This document shows positions 33,394-44,609 of a stretch of 64,000 bases of DNA, one piece after another. The stretch covers positions 434,001-498,000 of the forward strand of contig CADCXA010000010.1 of NCBI GenBank assembly GCA_902806565.1, given 5' to 3'. The translations under genes and the position numbers were made by a program. The notes under the pieces are model-generated. The model was not told where the DNA came from, did no database searches, and saw only the letters and a list, made by a program, of their open reading frames with translations. Each line of letters opens with the position of its first letter. Positions within the stretch are counted from its first letter, which is position 1. This DNA comes from Hypoxylon rubiginosum (taxonomy: Eukaryota > Ascomycota > Sordariomycetes > Xylariales > Hypoxylaceae).

Positions 33394-33848
33394 ACTGAGT
33401 CTAGTGGACTCGATTAAATATAGTATATATTTGCCTTCTAGACGTTGTGAAAAACGGGGTTGTAATGATAATATTAACAAAGATGAACAAAGGTGAGGCA
33501 ACAAGATGTGATGGCGTGTTATAATAAGCGTGATATAATAAGGCTATTATCGTACTTTTAAGCCTTCTGATTGGACAGTTACTCTAAGCCACCTGTGGCT
33601 TGAACATGAACGCCACACACTTTGCCAAATCGCGATTCTGACGTCGCATATTCTTAAAATATTCAAGTCAAAGTCACAATCCAAATAACAATCCAAATAA
33701 CAATAACAATATCGTTAACATTGCAAACTTCTATTCTAGTACCTATTATAAAAGTTTCGCTGACTATATTATTACCTGACCGAGGAAAAAATGACAATAG
33801 GAAAGTTATTTCTCAAAAACAGAAACCCAGAACATAGGAGAAAACAAA

Positions 33849-35522
33849 TTAACGCATGTCTTGGATGGGATTGATAACAATGGGCCTTTCACTGCCTTCT
33901 TTCACTGGTATGTCGGTTAGTATCTTAGTAATCCATGATGTCAATCTGACTCTTTGTTCATAGACTAACCTTAGCACTGTCTCGATCACCGCTAGGATGT
34001 TCGAAGAGTCGTTTTCGAAGAGTCGTTTTCGAAGTGTATGCGTCTGATCAACCCGGGCTTGCCTTTTCTTGACTCGATGAGCCTGGTCAGTTTGTGGCCG
34101 AAGGGGTTGTTTAAAGTCTCGGCCGAGTGGAGACGTGCTGCCATGAGAACGGATATCGCGTCGAACCCGATCAATTTTAGGTGCAGCTGGGTTGCGCACA
34201 GCATTCTTGGGTGTAGCTGGTCCACGCGTAGCATTGTCAAGCTCGTCCCCGGCTAGGTCGCGGCGGGGTAGATCGCCTCCAGGTCCGTCCATAATATCAT
34301 CAGACCCAGGTAGATCGACTTCCGATTGATCGTTCATAGTATCATCAGACTCCGGTAGCCCGTCCTCGAGTTGCTCTTCTATGGCCAGAGTCTCCAGGCG
34401 GGGATCAATAAACTCATCCCGCTTCTCGCAGATGGGCTCGCCCGTACCGGCAGCGTTCCCTTCAAGTTCGCCTCCACCTGTACGATTAGGTGCTACAAGG
34501 CCCGACTTCGACTCCGACTCGTTCCATGGAGGATCAGTCCGTGGCGTGTTGACCTGTGTACTGGACCAGAGGGATTGAGATGAGCTGGCGTTAGACGATG
34601 GAGGTGGAGGGGTGTCATCGAACTGGAAAGGCTGTAGGAACCGAGCCTTCCGCCGGATCGGTGGCTCTTCATTGACCGATTCCTCTTGTCGAATGTTCTG
34701 CGATGTGACCCATACGACCTATTTGAAGCTGCTTAGCTCGACGTGTTGGAATCTCTCAGCTTGACAAATCCCATCAAATGACTTGCGTATATGAGCGCGT
34801 ATAGTTTCGTCTTTTACCCACTCCGGAGATCCCCCGGCAGTTTAGAAGACCACTTGGTATCCGGGTTCAGAGCCGCCTCCGCCTTGACAAGTCGGCATAG
34901 CTCGGCGCCGAACGTGGCAAATATCTGCTGGAAATAGAAGAAAGGAAGTTGCGTCTTGTCAGCAAATGAATTGTTGTAGTCGATGACAGCTGCAGTTCGA
35001 GGGCCATAAATAAATCTGAACACATTGGAGTCCAGTCTGCCCTTCATCCACTCGTGAAACCACTCGGGATCTGTTTCCTGTTTCATCATCTCCCCGGGGT
35101 AATCATTGATCAGGTTATCAACGTGCCCCTTACATCTGTTAGTACACCCTAAGCAGTGGAACTGGTAGACTTACATAGAAACCCTCGAACAGGAACTTGT
35201 GCTTCAGAGATCGAAATATAGCCGAGAGGTAGTCGAACAAACTCTTGAACAACTGTGACGACAGGTCTAGCTCAGGACATTGGTCCTGAATAATCCAAGG
35301 GATGGCCGCGGGGCTGCTGAAAGTCAAGAAATGCCGACGCAGGTCAAGATCACAGCGAAGCTTAATGTCAACCATCTCTGGGCCGGTATAATTGTAACCC
35401 TGTCCTGCGCCTTCCCTCCATGGGTACGAGAAGTTGTCACGGAGTGACGCGACCATCTTGATGTTGGCTCGAAGTGGGGAGAGGAACCTTTTCGAATATA
35501 CTTCTACAGCGAGCGACGACAT
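33849..35522 (-). pseudogene. Unknown fungal gene with one frameshift and one stop
   Basis: Exon 1 runs 35522-35175; after a 46-nt intron, exon 2 starts at 35128. The N-terminal half is well ordered: PLRANIKMVASLRDNFSYPW, DLDLRRHFLTFSSPAAIPWI, a long helix before the intron, then DPEWFHEWMKGRLDSNVFRF. At a run of five C (34831-34835, G on the coding strand) the frame is lost; one extra base would restore it and give SPEWVKDETIRAHIRKSF. An in-frame TAG follows at 34719-34721, after which a Ser/Pro/Asp-rich tail continues to 33849 (DFKQPLRPQTDQAHRVKK, ending SERPIVINPIQDMR). Two lesions in about 520 codons suggest recent inactivation, or one may be a sequence error. Family not recognised. It is divergent from, and overlaps upstream sequence of, the plus-strand gene at 35651. 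Confidence 0.55.
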
Positions 35523-35650
35523 CTTTGTCTGCAAACTGCTACGACTCCCCTTGGGTTGCCCACTGGTCCGAGGCAAGTGCGCCCGGCGACCCAGTTCGCC
35601 TTGTCATAGAGACGTGCACGGCAGTCGCGAAGAGCAATACTGTCCTTATG

Positions 35651-36902
35651 GGGTCTGAGGCTTCCACTACTAACCGTGCTAATATGAAGGTCATAGTCAA
35701 GAGAGCAAGACAGCTCTTCAATCGGCTATGTATCTGCGCGGCTATCTCGTTAGGATCCCGTCCTGCTTCGATTGCACCAGGCCAATCTCCTGGACCGGGC
35801 GGAGAAGCTGTTGAGCCCACCGGCGAGGATGACACAGCTGGGGGGTCGGCACGGTCTGCTCGATATTTGAACGACACACTGCGACCGAACATCCACATTG
35901 CTGTCCATTATCCAGACTTCGCAGAGGAATATGGCTCAACAGTTAACGTTAATGTGCTAACTGGAGAGGATTTACATCGGTAAGTTAATCAACGTGTTTA
36001 GTGTTATGTATCTAACATATATGGAATCATTTCTAGGTACTTCAAGACCCGTGTGTACGAAACTAACTATTCTAATATCGAGCATGTGTTGTTGATGAAG
36101 TTCAACCTGCAACTCGCAACTCGATTCGTCCTTCGGAATGCATTTCGCACGCTGGATCCGAAACTGACAACTGAAATACAAGAGCTACGCCAGAAGTGCC
36201 CGAACTTGTTCAGAAATGTCCTGTCCCGTTCGGATCGAAACGACCTTGCCAACATTGCTGAGGGAGAAGACATCGAATTAGAAGTAACCACATGCACCAG
36301 TGATACGCATATCAACTCAACTATTATCAACCGTATACCAGTAAGAGCCATCCGACGTACTACCCATCCACTTCTTGGTGAGGATCCCCTACCCACCAAG
36401 GCTAGAAATTTACCCACTGCATTCGTTTCTGGCCTCCGATCAGCATACCATAAAGACTATGGCTTCGATCTTGGTCACCCCAAGGCATGGAAACCTAGCG
36501 CCCGGATCCAATGGGCCCACAAGCTTGGGTTCAACCAAAGGTGAGTTACAAATATGTATTCGCGCGAAAAAGGCTAACTCTTACGTTGTATATAGCGACA
36601 CCAAGGAACGGTTTGTCTTCAGCAAAGGCAACTACATCGAATATCATGGGCGATGCAACTTTGCGCGCATTGACCATATATTTCTATTCGATGTTTACAC
36701 CGAACGCCATGTTTTCGCCATAATCACACCTTTACGTCGTACTGGCGTCCGAGATGATCTCATTGACTTGGAAATTTTGCAGGAGCTAAATGGCGAACCA
36801 CTTATCATTGGAATCATGGCTATCGAGCCGGCCAAACCATATCTGGTCCAAATCAATGACATAGGAGTAGTTCACGTGGAATGGAGTGTCAAATGGTTGT
36901 GA
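35651..36902 (+). CDS. Unknown three-exon fungal gene, perhaps 5'-truncated
   Basis: Exons 35651-35979, 36037-36540 and 36596-36902 join in phase (GTAAGT..CTAG, GTGAGT..ATAG) to 379 residues. Features include PNIHIAVHYPDFAEEYGSTV followed by NVNVLTGEDLHR, an ETNYSNIEHVLLMKFNLQLATR helix, and a C-terminal beta-rich region (YIEYHGRCNFARIDHIFLFD, HVFAIITPLRR) ending VHVEWSVKWL. The GEDLHR-to-T/SN-helix order resembles the last third of long fungal proteins from repetitive regions, superficially like the DUF4218-type part of plant TNP2-like transposase genes; this is a weak recollection. The open frame extends upstream to 35474, opposite the minus-strand gene's first exon, and no further homologous-looking N-terminus is visible. 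It may therefore be a truncated member of a larger family. Confidence 0.5.
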
Positions 36903-37540
36903 GCTTTAGAAAATGATTACGAATCTCATATGTTCAACCCGCGCAAGTACCACGGGAGGTATCAATAGATGTATATGACAATAATAAATAAAATAAAAAT
37001 GATATTTCGCATCGTAATGATTTCTTTAATTCGAACAATTTATTACAGGAGACTGAAAAAATTTACTAATAACGATTTTTCGTCAAATAATAATTCTTCT
37101 TTGAATAATAATTTTTCTCTGGATAACGGTTGTTGCCTAGGTAACGTATTTTCTCTACTAAATAATTGTTATAAAAATAAACGTTTTCTCCGTCCGAGAA
37201 CCGTTTTCCAAAAACACATTTTGCCGCTACTAGGTAATTACGTGATTAACGCGAGCCCCTTTTCATAGCGCACATCGAAAATGTAGTGAATGTGAACGTC
37301 GCGCTCTGTGGTATCGCTCCGAGCCTGTGCATCTTTCAATTTGCGACAGACTTTCTCCACCATCACTCTCTCCATAAGATTCTCACGGATATCATTAGGT
37401 TCATTACTCACTGGGGCGCTATGTCGCGTTGCCCTTTTCCAACCAAATATACCTGTGCTGACCGTCCTACCTACGCCCTATGCCCTATACCCATACCTAT
37501 TCTTTCCAAACCCCCATTAGAAATTCACCATCCCTTTCCC
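36903..37540. other. AT-rich spacer with repeat motif copies
   Basis: 36931-36950 is a copy of TGTTCAACCCGCGCAAGTA, 29 bp after the preceding stop codon. 37040-37230 is rich in AATAAT, AACGATTTTTCG and ATAACGGTT fragments resembling the hairpin element at 31 kb. No gene is supported. Confidence 0.5.
37187..37227. repeat. MITE-like element, copy 2 (inverted)
   Basis: Reverse-complemented, this reads GCGGCAAAATGTGTTTTT then GGAAAACGGTTCTCG, matching the left part of the element at 30945-30985 with few changes. It suggests a shared terminal sequence of a non-autonomous element. Confidence 0.6.
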
Positions 37541-37542
37541 TA

Positions 37543-39400
37543 TCAACTCTTTAAGAACTGGCAACTACCTTTGTCCTCAGTCGTTGGGGTGTTATCGCGT
37601 CTGTAGTTACCAAAGTTCCATTCACTGCTAGCCTGGGTGCTGCCTTCGCTGCTAATGGAACTCTCCAACGATGAAGCCAAATTGGTGCTTGGTTTAGGCG
37701 TAGTATCGCTGGGACCTAAATACAAGCCGTTCGGTCTTGATATGTGTTGGAACCGACATCGATTTTGGACGCTTCGCCATCGGCTCTTCCTCAGCATCAG
37801 ACTCTTCCTCACAACTATCGTCGTTGGTTGTTAGCTCTGGTTCATCTTGTCTCATCTGTGCAGCAAGGGCCTTATCAAAGAGCAGGTAGTAACCACCGGG
37901 GCCGTCATCATCGTCAGATTCCGTATCTGAATCTGAAGAGCCTTCCTCCGAAGCTAAGTGGTGGTGCCCAGAATCGACTCCCGACTGTTCATCTCCAGAT
38001 CGTTTCCGTCCCTTCTTCCCCTAGTTATCTGTTTTTAGCGTTTCTGCCCACGGCGAGTACAATCCACCCATGGCCTTTGTTAGCTTTTGCCAGCACTGAC
38101 CATCTTCTCTAAGTTCTGCCAGCAATAAATTAAACTTAAACTTGTTCGTCACATTCTCATCTTTAAGTAGCAGGGCCATCTTATCATGCATCAGACTCCA
38201 GTCAAAACATACGAGTACATAATGAGGGGGCGCTCTTAGGAAAGGATGGCATATAATATTGTAATAAAGGTCCAAACATAACAGATCTCCATCACCAGAA
38301 AGTCCTGGTGGGTTTAATACATGGATCCGCAATGTATACGACCTTGCCATGCTCATCTGTCTTCCTTTTGCACCGTAACCATATGACTATAATCGAATAA
38401 GTAATGGAGGTCATTTCGGATCGCGATTCGATTCTCAAAGTCGTTCGAGTTCGAAATTGAGGTCGCAAAGTTTTGCATGCGGCGACTGTTGAACCAAGTC
38501 GAGCATGCTTTCGGTATAATATGGCCTAAAGTAATCCCAATCGGCCATCCTGTGATGCGATAGGCCTCACCTGGGAAGTCATTCCTGATTGCTGGTCCTT
38601 TTGGTCCCACCTGAGTCTCAGCAGCTGAGGGCCGCGGAAATTATCTCTCATCGTTCGAAGTTGGTTGGTTCGAGGTTGGTTGGTTCGAGGTTGGTTGGTT
38701 CGAGGTTGGTTGGTTCGAGGTTGGTTGGTTCGAGGTTGGTTGGTTCGAGGTTGGTTGGTTCGAGGTTGGTTGGTTCGAGGTTGGTTGGTTCGAGGTTGGT
38801 TGGTTCGAGGTTGGTTGGTTCGAGGTTGGTTGGTTCGAGGTTGGTTGGTTCGAGGTTGGTTGGTTCGAGGTTGGTTGGTTCGAGGTTGGGTCGCTCGAGG
38901 TTGGGTCGCTCGAGGTTGGGTCGCTCGAGGTTGGGTCGTCGGCGTCGTGCTTCAAGCCCACTGGTCAAAGTTTGGGCAAAAAAGATATTTAACTATCAAT
39001 ATCGTTCTGTTAGTAAACTTGGGTAATCTTCAAAGCATTGCAGAAGAAATCCGGTACTATCTCTTGGATGGATCCACCAGTAATCACCGACCGATAAGAC
39101 ACCATGGTTAGTTATAGCAAATGGTTCTCCGTTGGGCGTTTTCGAGATATAGAAATCATTCTCGTCTCTGCTGTCCCGCAATGTATTGGTGTTCCTCCCT
39201 AGATGGGATTGCCAGTGGTTGGTTGCCAGTAATGGTAGTACAGGCAGCATAAACTACTCCATGGTCAACACCAAAGGTTGTGCCATAGAAAACTGAAGAG
39301 TTGAAACTAAGTAATGGCTTCATTGGTATCCTGGATGGTATACATCGAGCCGTGTATGTAGATTTCGTGTGGTCTGGAGGTCCTAAAGCGCCAAACAAAG
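37543..39400 (-). pseudogene. HNH_2 protein, paralogue B (broken, minisatellite inside)
   Basis: The domain order matches the gene at 31625-33393, but in pieces. N-terminal DVYHPGYQ (about 39340), then after a shift LLSFNSSVFYGTTFGVDHGV and CTTITGN, after another shift HLGRNTNTLRDSRDENDFYI and YWWIHP. The HNH part (38572-38353) has YRITGWPIGITLGHIIP, STWFNSRRM and IAIRNDLHYLFD, so the H-N-H residues are present. A further shift leads to RIHVLNPPGLSGDGDLLCLD, and the tail is acidic (SEEGSSDSDTESDDDD). A 15-bp minisatellite (38661-38930) lies between the N-terminal part and the HNH domain, where paralogue A has its intron. At least three frameshifts make it a pseudogene. Confidence 0.75.
38661..38930. 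repeat. 15-bp minisatellite, 18 units, inside an HNH_2 paralogue
   Basis: Fifteen perfect copies of TTGGTTGGTTCGAGG (38661-38885) are followed by three of the variant TTGGGTCGCTCGAGG (38886-38930), with partial units at both ends. Because the unit is a multiple of three, every frame through it stays open, producing long spurious repeat proteins on both strands. Perfect identity of the units suggests recent expansion. Confidence 0.95.
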
Positions 39401-39482
39401 GTGGCGATTAGGTAATCCATTAAACACTATTTTCGAGCTACCTATGTAGGTACTCCTCAATGAGGGGTACATATGTGTTTTT

Positions 39483-39503
39483 GGGGGGGGGGGGGGGGGG
39501 GGG
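39483..39503. repeat. Poly-G run (21 G)
   Basis: An uninterrupted run of 21 G in the spacer between the HNH_2 pseudogene and the DUF3716 gene. Length may be unreliable in an assembly. Confidence 0.9.
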
Positions 39504-39663
39504 TTTCAAACGGCATTAACGCACGACTCAACCGACCCAATATCCGAGCGATCTAGGTTCGTCGACTATTCCTATCCAACTTCGAGGGGGGCCTTCTAGA
39601 CTTTGAAGGGTCCTTTAGTCTTGTTTTCTGTTATGGGTACGATCCATTCACTAGGTTCCCATT

Positions 39664-40670
39664 ATGGCAACCACCATCACCAGGTCAAAGAAACGGCCGT
39701 GGGAGCTAATAAGTGAGGATGAGATCAACGATAGTAATAATAATGAACACGCCAGCTTTAGTCCATACAACCAATCAGCATCTAGTACAACCCATTCCAA
39801 CTCTCCTGAACTCAATTGGAACCTCTCCACAACTCTAAATCAAACACAGACAAACTATCTTCCAACTCCGTTTCGTCCGCCCCAATATATTCCATACGCT
39901 GGCGAATATGACGATCGGCCCCTACTGGTAGACGATACAAAATTAGGCGAGTTTACACAATGGGTCTTGGCTAGGATTAAAAATATGGAAGTGAGCACTA
40001 TTATTACTCGGATGGTAGTGGATAGAGATGTACCTAAAGCCTTACATCTTGGTACACAAACCTTGTTAATAATTTAATAGGTTTCCCCGAAATGGACCAT
40101 CATTCCAAATACACGATGTACAAGCCGGGGCCGTTGCTTCAAAGAAATCAAGCTAGGTGTAACGCCGACCACCAACCATGAGGGTAAGTTAAAGGGGGGT
40201 TTTTGAGCCAACCAAGATTCTGATTACTCTTAGCTGCCTACGCACAAATGTGTGGTGATGTTTTACCTCCGGAACAAAGCTGTATCCAGTGCCAGGCGAA
40301 GAATGGCATATTTCAACATTGTGTTGTTCTGCCTCGATACCTGAACGGTGCATGTGCCAACTGTCACTATAATAACAACGGAAAGAGATGCTCCCATCGA
40401 CCAGGTATGTGGCAAGAATCCAGACCTGGGCAACGGTACCTAACTTCTATGATAGCCACCATGAAACAACCGAAAGTAGATGACGTGCCTGTGGCTATTC
40501 CCGCATCGATATCGACTCATGGCATTCTGCTACCGGTACCTAATAAGGACGTCAAGCCCATAACAGAACAAAAGCCTACTGTCACTTTCCTTGAAGAAAG
40601 GTTGGGAAGGTTAGAAATCGCTATAGATCAAGTACTTGCTATTGTTTCAGAGATCAACAATCGAGTATAA
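39664..40670 (+). CDS. DUF3716-type cysteine-motif protein, copy 2
   Basis: Three exons (39664-40029, 40081-40183, 40234-40670) fit with phases 0 and 1 and give 301 residues. The donors are GTACCT and GTAAGT; the acceptors are AATAG and CTTAG. The N-terminus is Ser/Thr/Asn-rich after a basic RSKKRPW start. The last exon holds the DUF3716 pattern: CIQC, seven residues to HCVV, then a GACANC pair and a further Cys before His (about residues 167-205). A long helix (EERLGRLEIAIDQVLAIVSE), probably a coiled coil, ends the protein. It shares the cysteine block and the C-terminal helix position with the gene at 5650-6970. The middle exon is the least certain: an alternative frame there also looks protein-like but contains stops. 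Confidence 0.68.
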
Positions 40671-40702
40671 AACAAGTCTCCCCTTTCTGAAACGTGAAAA
40701 CG

Positions 40703-40792
40703 GGTTGGGTCATCGGCGAAAGGCGTTATTATGGTTGGGTCATTAATGAAAAGCATTGTTATGGTTAGGTCATTGGTGAATGGTGTAATTTC
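40703..40792. repeat. Three 30-bp tandem repeats
   Basis: Units begin GGTTGGGTCAT at 40703, 40733 and (as GGTTAGGTCAT) 40763, followed by a GAAARGCRTTRTTAT-like half. They lie just 3' of the DUF3716 gene. Confidence 0.8.
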
Positions 40793-42253
40793 CGCGTTTT
40801 TGAAGCCCATACCGAGAAATAGTTATTTCTATCTATTGTAGCTATCAGGACCCGACCTTGCTAATAGGCCCTCCCCACGCACAGCAATACTTCTGCTCTA
40901 GAGACTGGCCGGTCATGTCACGAACACATTAGCCAAGGGTTATTTATATTCCAGCTGAAGCCTGCCAAAGTGGCTTATGTGACTGCCTCGCATGATCTCA
41001 CAGTTTGGAAGGCCCGTCTTCCTGAATGCCATGCCCGACCACTGTCGCGTCAGATACAAGAACGGTATGTATGGTCTGAGATCACGTCTAGCATTTCTCC
41101 CGAGACGGTGCCCAAAATCAGCCCTTTCTAACGGCACCAGCAGACGTACGATATCAATAAGTAGGAGGGATCGTCCTGCTGACCTAGCCACACAGGATCG
41201 CCAACAACATGGCACGTATGGCGGTGAAGGCCGTTTCAAAAGAACTTCCCGCCGCATGAACCACAGAAGCACATATTTCTAATGGTATTATATAGCTTCA
41301 AAATATCGAACCTCTCCCCCTTACAATCGCTCACCTGTTTCATCACTGCCGGTCTAGAAAAGCTCGCGACTCCACATCTGGTGCACACGTACGTCCCATA
41401 TTGATCTTGCGACACCCTGGGTCCTTCGTAACGCAACGCGTGCTTCCAGGCAGCTGCCGGTGTTGAAACGTGCGCCCGCAGCTAGCTAAGGGGGAACGAA
41501 TTTGAGCTTGAGAGGCCCACACACCCACGCTAGTGCACCAGCGGCCTCTTTTGCAGACAGAGGCAGCGGTGACAGCGATGAATCCTTTCATAGTTATAGA
41601 CGGATACCCTGCCTGCGGCCATGACGAATATTAGCTGTAGACTATGGTAATACGTAGCGTAGGGGAAGGCAAGATTGGATTCCATACCGGGGTAGCCATT
41701 TTTATTTGATTTCCCGAATGTGTGAGTTTAGGAATAACTTGTCGATTTGTGAGGCTGAGCGCGACATTACGAGCAGGCAATCCCGACTCGGGCTTTTCGG
41801 AGAGCGCCAGGATATAAAGACCTGTCGAACGCGCCACGTCTTTAACACTCCGATAATCGTGGATAAACCGGGGCAGTATCAGGGATCCTTCCGAGGCGAA
41901 CGACCACCTTTTAGGACCCCGAAGACGGAAGAGAACAGCTACCCACTCGTTGGCCTGGACATGAGCTTAAACTAAGACCCAGATACAGATGTTTTATATT
42001 ACACGACTAATCTTACTGTATATATGAAAATATTAAACACTTAATTAGATTGCAATCTATTCAAGGTATTATACGTTTGTGCGGTGTGGCGGGCTCGTGT
42101 ATATGACTCGTGGTGCCATTGATTACTATGATAATAAAGGAGCCTTATGAATCTGTGTACTGAGCTTGCTTATAGAATGAATCTATCTAGGTAAAAGGCT
42201 ATTTACAAATAGGCCTTTGCAACCGTGGCTTATTAGCCAGTAATACTAAGGTG
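40793..42253. other. Spacer with a cysteine-rich minus-strand remnant
   Basis: No gene is firmly supported. At 41236-41470 (-) a frame reads HALRYEGPRVSQDQYGTYV, CTRCGVASFSRPAVMKQ and ends CFCGSCGGKFF. The CxxC pairs look like a genuine zinc-binding tail, but there is an upstream stop and no family is recognised. The rest is unremarkable. The last 200 bases are AT-rich and probably the 3' region of the FunK1 gene. Confidence 0.4.
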
Positions 42254-44609
42254 CTAAGTTGTTCCCAGGCGATCCTGAGCTTCGCGAAAGACATGCCACA
42301 CTTTGGAGTACAGGACGTCGTCTTCCACTTGCTCATTCTCAAGAAATAGAACCTCTCGGAACCTATTAACACAAGGTATTAAAGACTTGTAGTATGGCTG
42401 GCAATCTTTAGCGAGTCTGTCGTTAAAATGCGGATTTAACACCAAGCCATGTTTTTCATTACCCAGTCTCTCCATGTCAATAAAATTCCACATCTGAAAC
42501 TGCGAATTCTTGACCTCCTTTTTCCCATTGTAATGGATGCATATCCAGAATATCACCCAAAAGAAAGACTCGAGGTCGTGCCGGTAGGTATTCTTCTCGC
42601 CTCGAAGCACCCCAATGGCCATGAAAGCCCTCGTGCCGGTTTTCCCCCTCGCACCCGACGCGTTTGGTCGGTCTTTCGGAGCGGCTAAATCCATGTCGAT
42701 CATAAATATAACTTGGGACTTGTTGTCTCTGTCCTCATTGATCATAAGGTTGTTGATTGAGATGTCTCTATGAAGAATGCCAGCTTTGAAGAACAATGAA
42801 TTGTGCCCCTCAAGATGGCCTTGTAACCCGACAAGCAACATCATAGGCGAGCTAGCATCAACAATTCTCTGACCATAATCACAAACAATAACCCGTCGAT
42901 GGACACGATTATGTAGTGTGCTGTGGTTGGTTTCGATCGAAGACTCCGAGCGCGGTCGCTTGCTCGGTGGCAGGGACGCGCTGATTTGGCTAGACGACCT
43001 CTTCTGGCTGGTGGCGCTATCATTTGAAATGCTATGCGGGCCTAAATCCTGATGTAGACCTATATGTCGCGATCGGTAATTAGAAGCCTTCGTAATATCT
43101 AATCCTTTTCTTATGCCGTGATGAATATCATCGACATTACCATTGACATAGATAGTCTCGTGGTGATAGTATCGGGCAATATTTCGAACACCTAGCCTAG
43201 TTACCTCGCGGAAAAGCTCGCCTTCCTCATCCCGCTCGGGGTACTGCCATGAATCTTTGATCACAAGCGTCGTAGACGGGTCTTCCTCTGGGTGGGCCTT
43301 CCAGCATGTAGTTGCCCGGCCGGCAATACAACCCACTCGTGTCATTAACTCGTCAATTACGATGCGTTCCTGTGTGCCATTCCGGATTATCTCAATGAAC
43401 TGCTTGTTGTTTGCCGTGATAACAGTAGGGTCGAATACTAGCTCTTCCTCCATCCACAAAAAGCCGAGAATTGTCGATACGAACCGGAGCCCTTCTTTGT
43501 TGATATCAAATTGCGTCGAAGCAATGCCGCCAAGACGGTCAAACTCCCATACGCGCATAAGAGGTCCGCAGAGGGTAAAAGCCAGAACGAAGCGCCGGGT
43601 CTCTTGGCTGTAAAATACTTCCCTCACGTATTTTCCGATGTCGAGCCACGCCCCTCCTATCCTGTCTTTGTCTATATTGCTTTTCAGTTCTCCGGGTATG
43701 AGAATTTGAGACCAGTGTGTTGGGGCGGGGTGAGTTGCAAAACCAACGTCCAATTTACGCGGTGCTGTTGACCCCTTAAGCGACTTGTTCGGCTCTGCTA
43801 TCAACCATCGTGCTGGCAGTGGTCTATGGTCTTTAGCCCATAAAGCAAGTTGTTCGAATGTATTTTCAAGAAATCGTATGACAGCGGACTGCTGGGCACC
43901 TTCCGACCATCCAGTCCATCCATCGCGAAAAAGTGGGCGTGATCCCTCACAGAACTTATTAAAAATCACTTTCGATGCCTTTTCCAACTCTGGAATATTA
44001 CCGAAGAAAGTCTCGTGAAACTGTGGGATATCGACATATAAGGGGCCGAGATCATCCTTGAGTACCTCAGTTGTATCGATGAGTTTTTCTGAAGAGTTTA
44101 CAAGACTGCCCATGTTACGAGACGATGGTGTCTGCTGGAGACGAGAGGCGATCGTTCGGGGCGGCGGCGGTGGCGGCGTGGATTCGGTAACAGCACGATA
44201 AACTTGTGCCCAGATCTCTTCGTCGGATTTCTTAGCGACGACAGCTTGTAAAAGGGGTTTGACATGTTCGAAGTCGAAGTCGCTAGAGTCGAGCGAGACC
44301 TCGAGCCGCAGTAGGTCGCTTCGGAGAGTACCACGTGTCTGAGAGGGTAAAAGTCGGGCGATAGGGAGGTTTTGGAGTACCGGTAAAAGCCCAGATATAA
44401 GGTCTTGTATATCTATTTATTAATTAGCAGAGGCGCACCAAGAAGGTCAATTCATCTATCCTACCTTCTTTACTAAGCTGGCCAAGGGCTTCTCCCGAGC
44501 AGCAGATGTTGTTACTCTTGCAGAGAGAACTAAATAACGCAAGGAAAGCCTCGAGGCCTCTATCGATGGGATTGTTTCTGATAGTTTCCGACCGGTCCTG
44601 GTTTGCCAT
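42254..44609 (-). CDS. FunK1-family fungal protein kinase
   Basis: Two exons (44609-44465 and 44412-42254; GTAGGA...AATAG, phase 1) give 767 residues. The N-terminal 150 residues are helical and end in a Pro-run. The region of residues 150-430 (HWSQILIPGELKS, GAWLDIGKYVREVFYSQETR, RFVLAFTLCGPLMRVWEFDR) is typical of the FunK1 N-terminal part. Kinase motifs follow: VIKDSW (ATP-binding Lys, about residue 433), a Ser/Arg-rich insert, HRDISINNLM (catalytic loop, about 597), IDMDLA in place of DFG (about 622), TGTRAFMAIGVL and HDLESFFWVIFW. These match an active FunK1, a family found as expanded copies in many fungi and of unclear substrate. No lesions are seen. The ATG at 44609 is preferred because the spliced exon restores sequence contiguous with the conserved DIQDLISGLLPVL segment. 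Confidence 0.85.

Noticed and set aside
38641..39111. Long repeat proteins on both strands through the 15-bp array
   Set aside because: The unit length is divisible by three, so all frames stay open automatically; composition is that of a minisatellite, not a protein.
40081..40183. Alternative frame of the DUF3716 middle exon (FPRNGPSFQIHDVQ-like)
   Set aside because: It looks protein-like but meets two stops and does not fit the phases of the neighbouring exons; the open, phase-consistent frame was kept.
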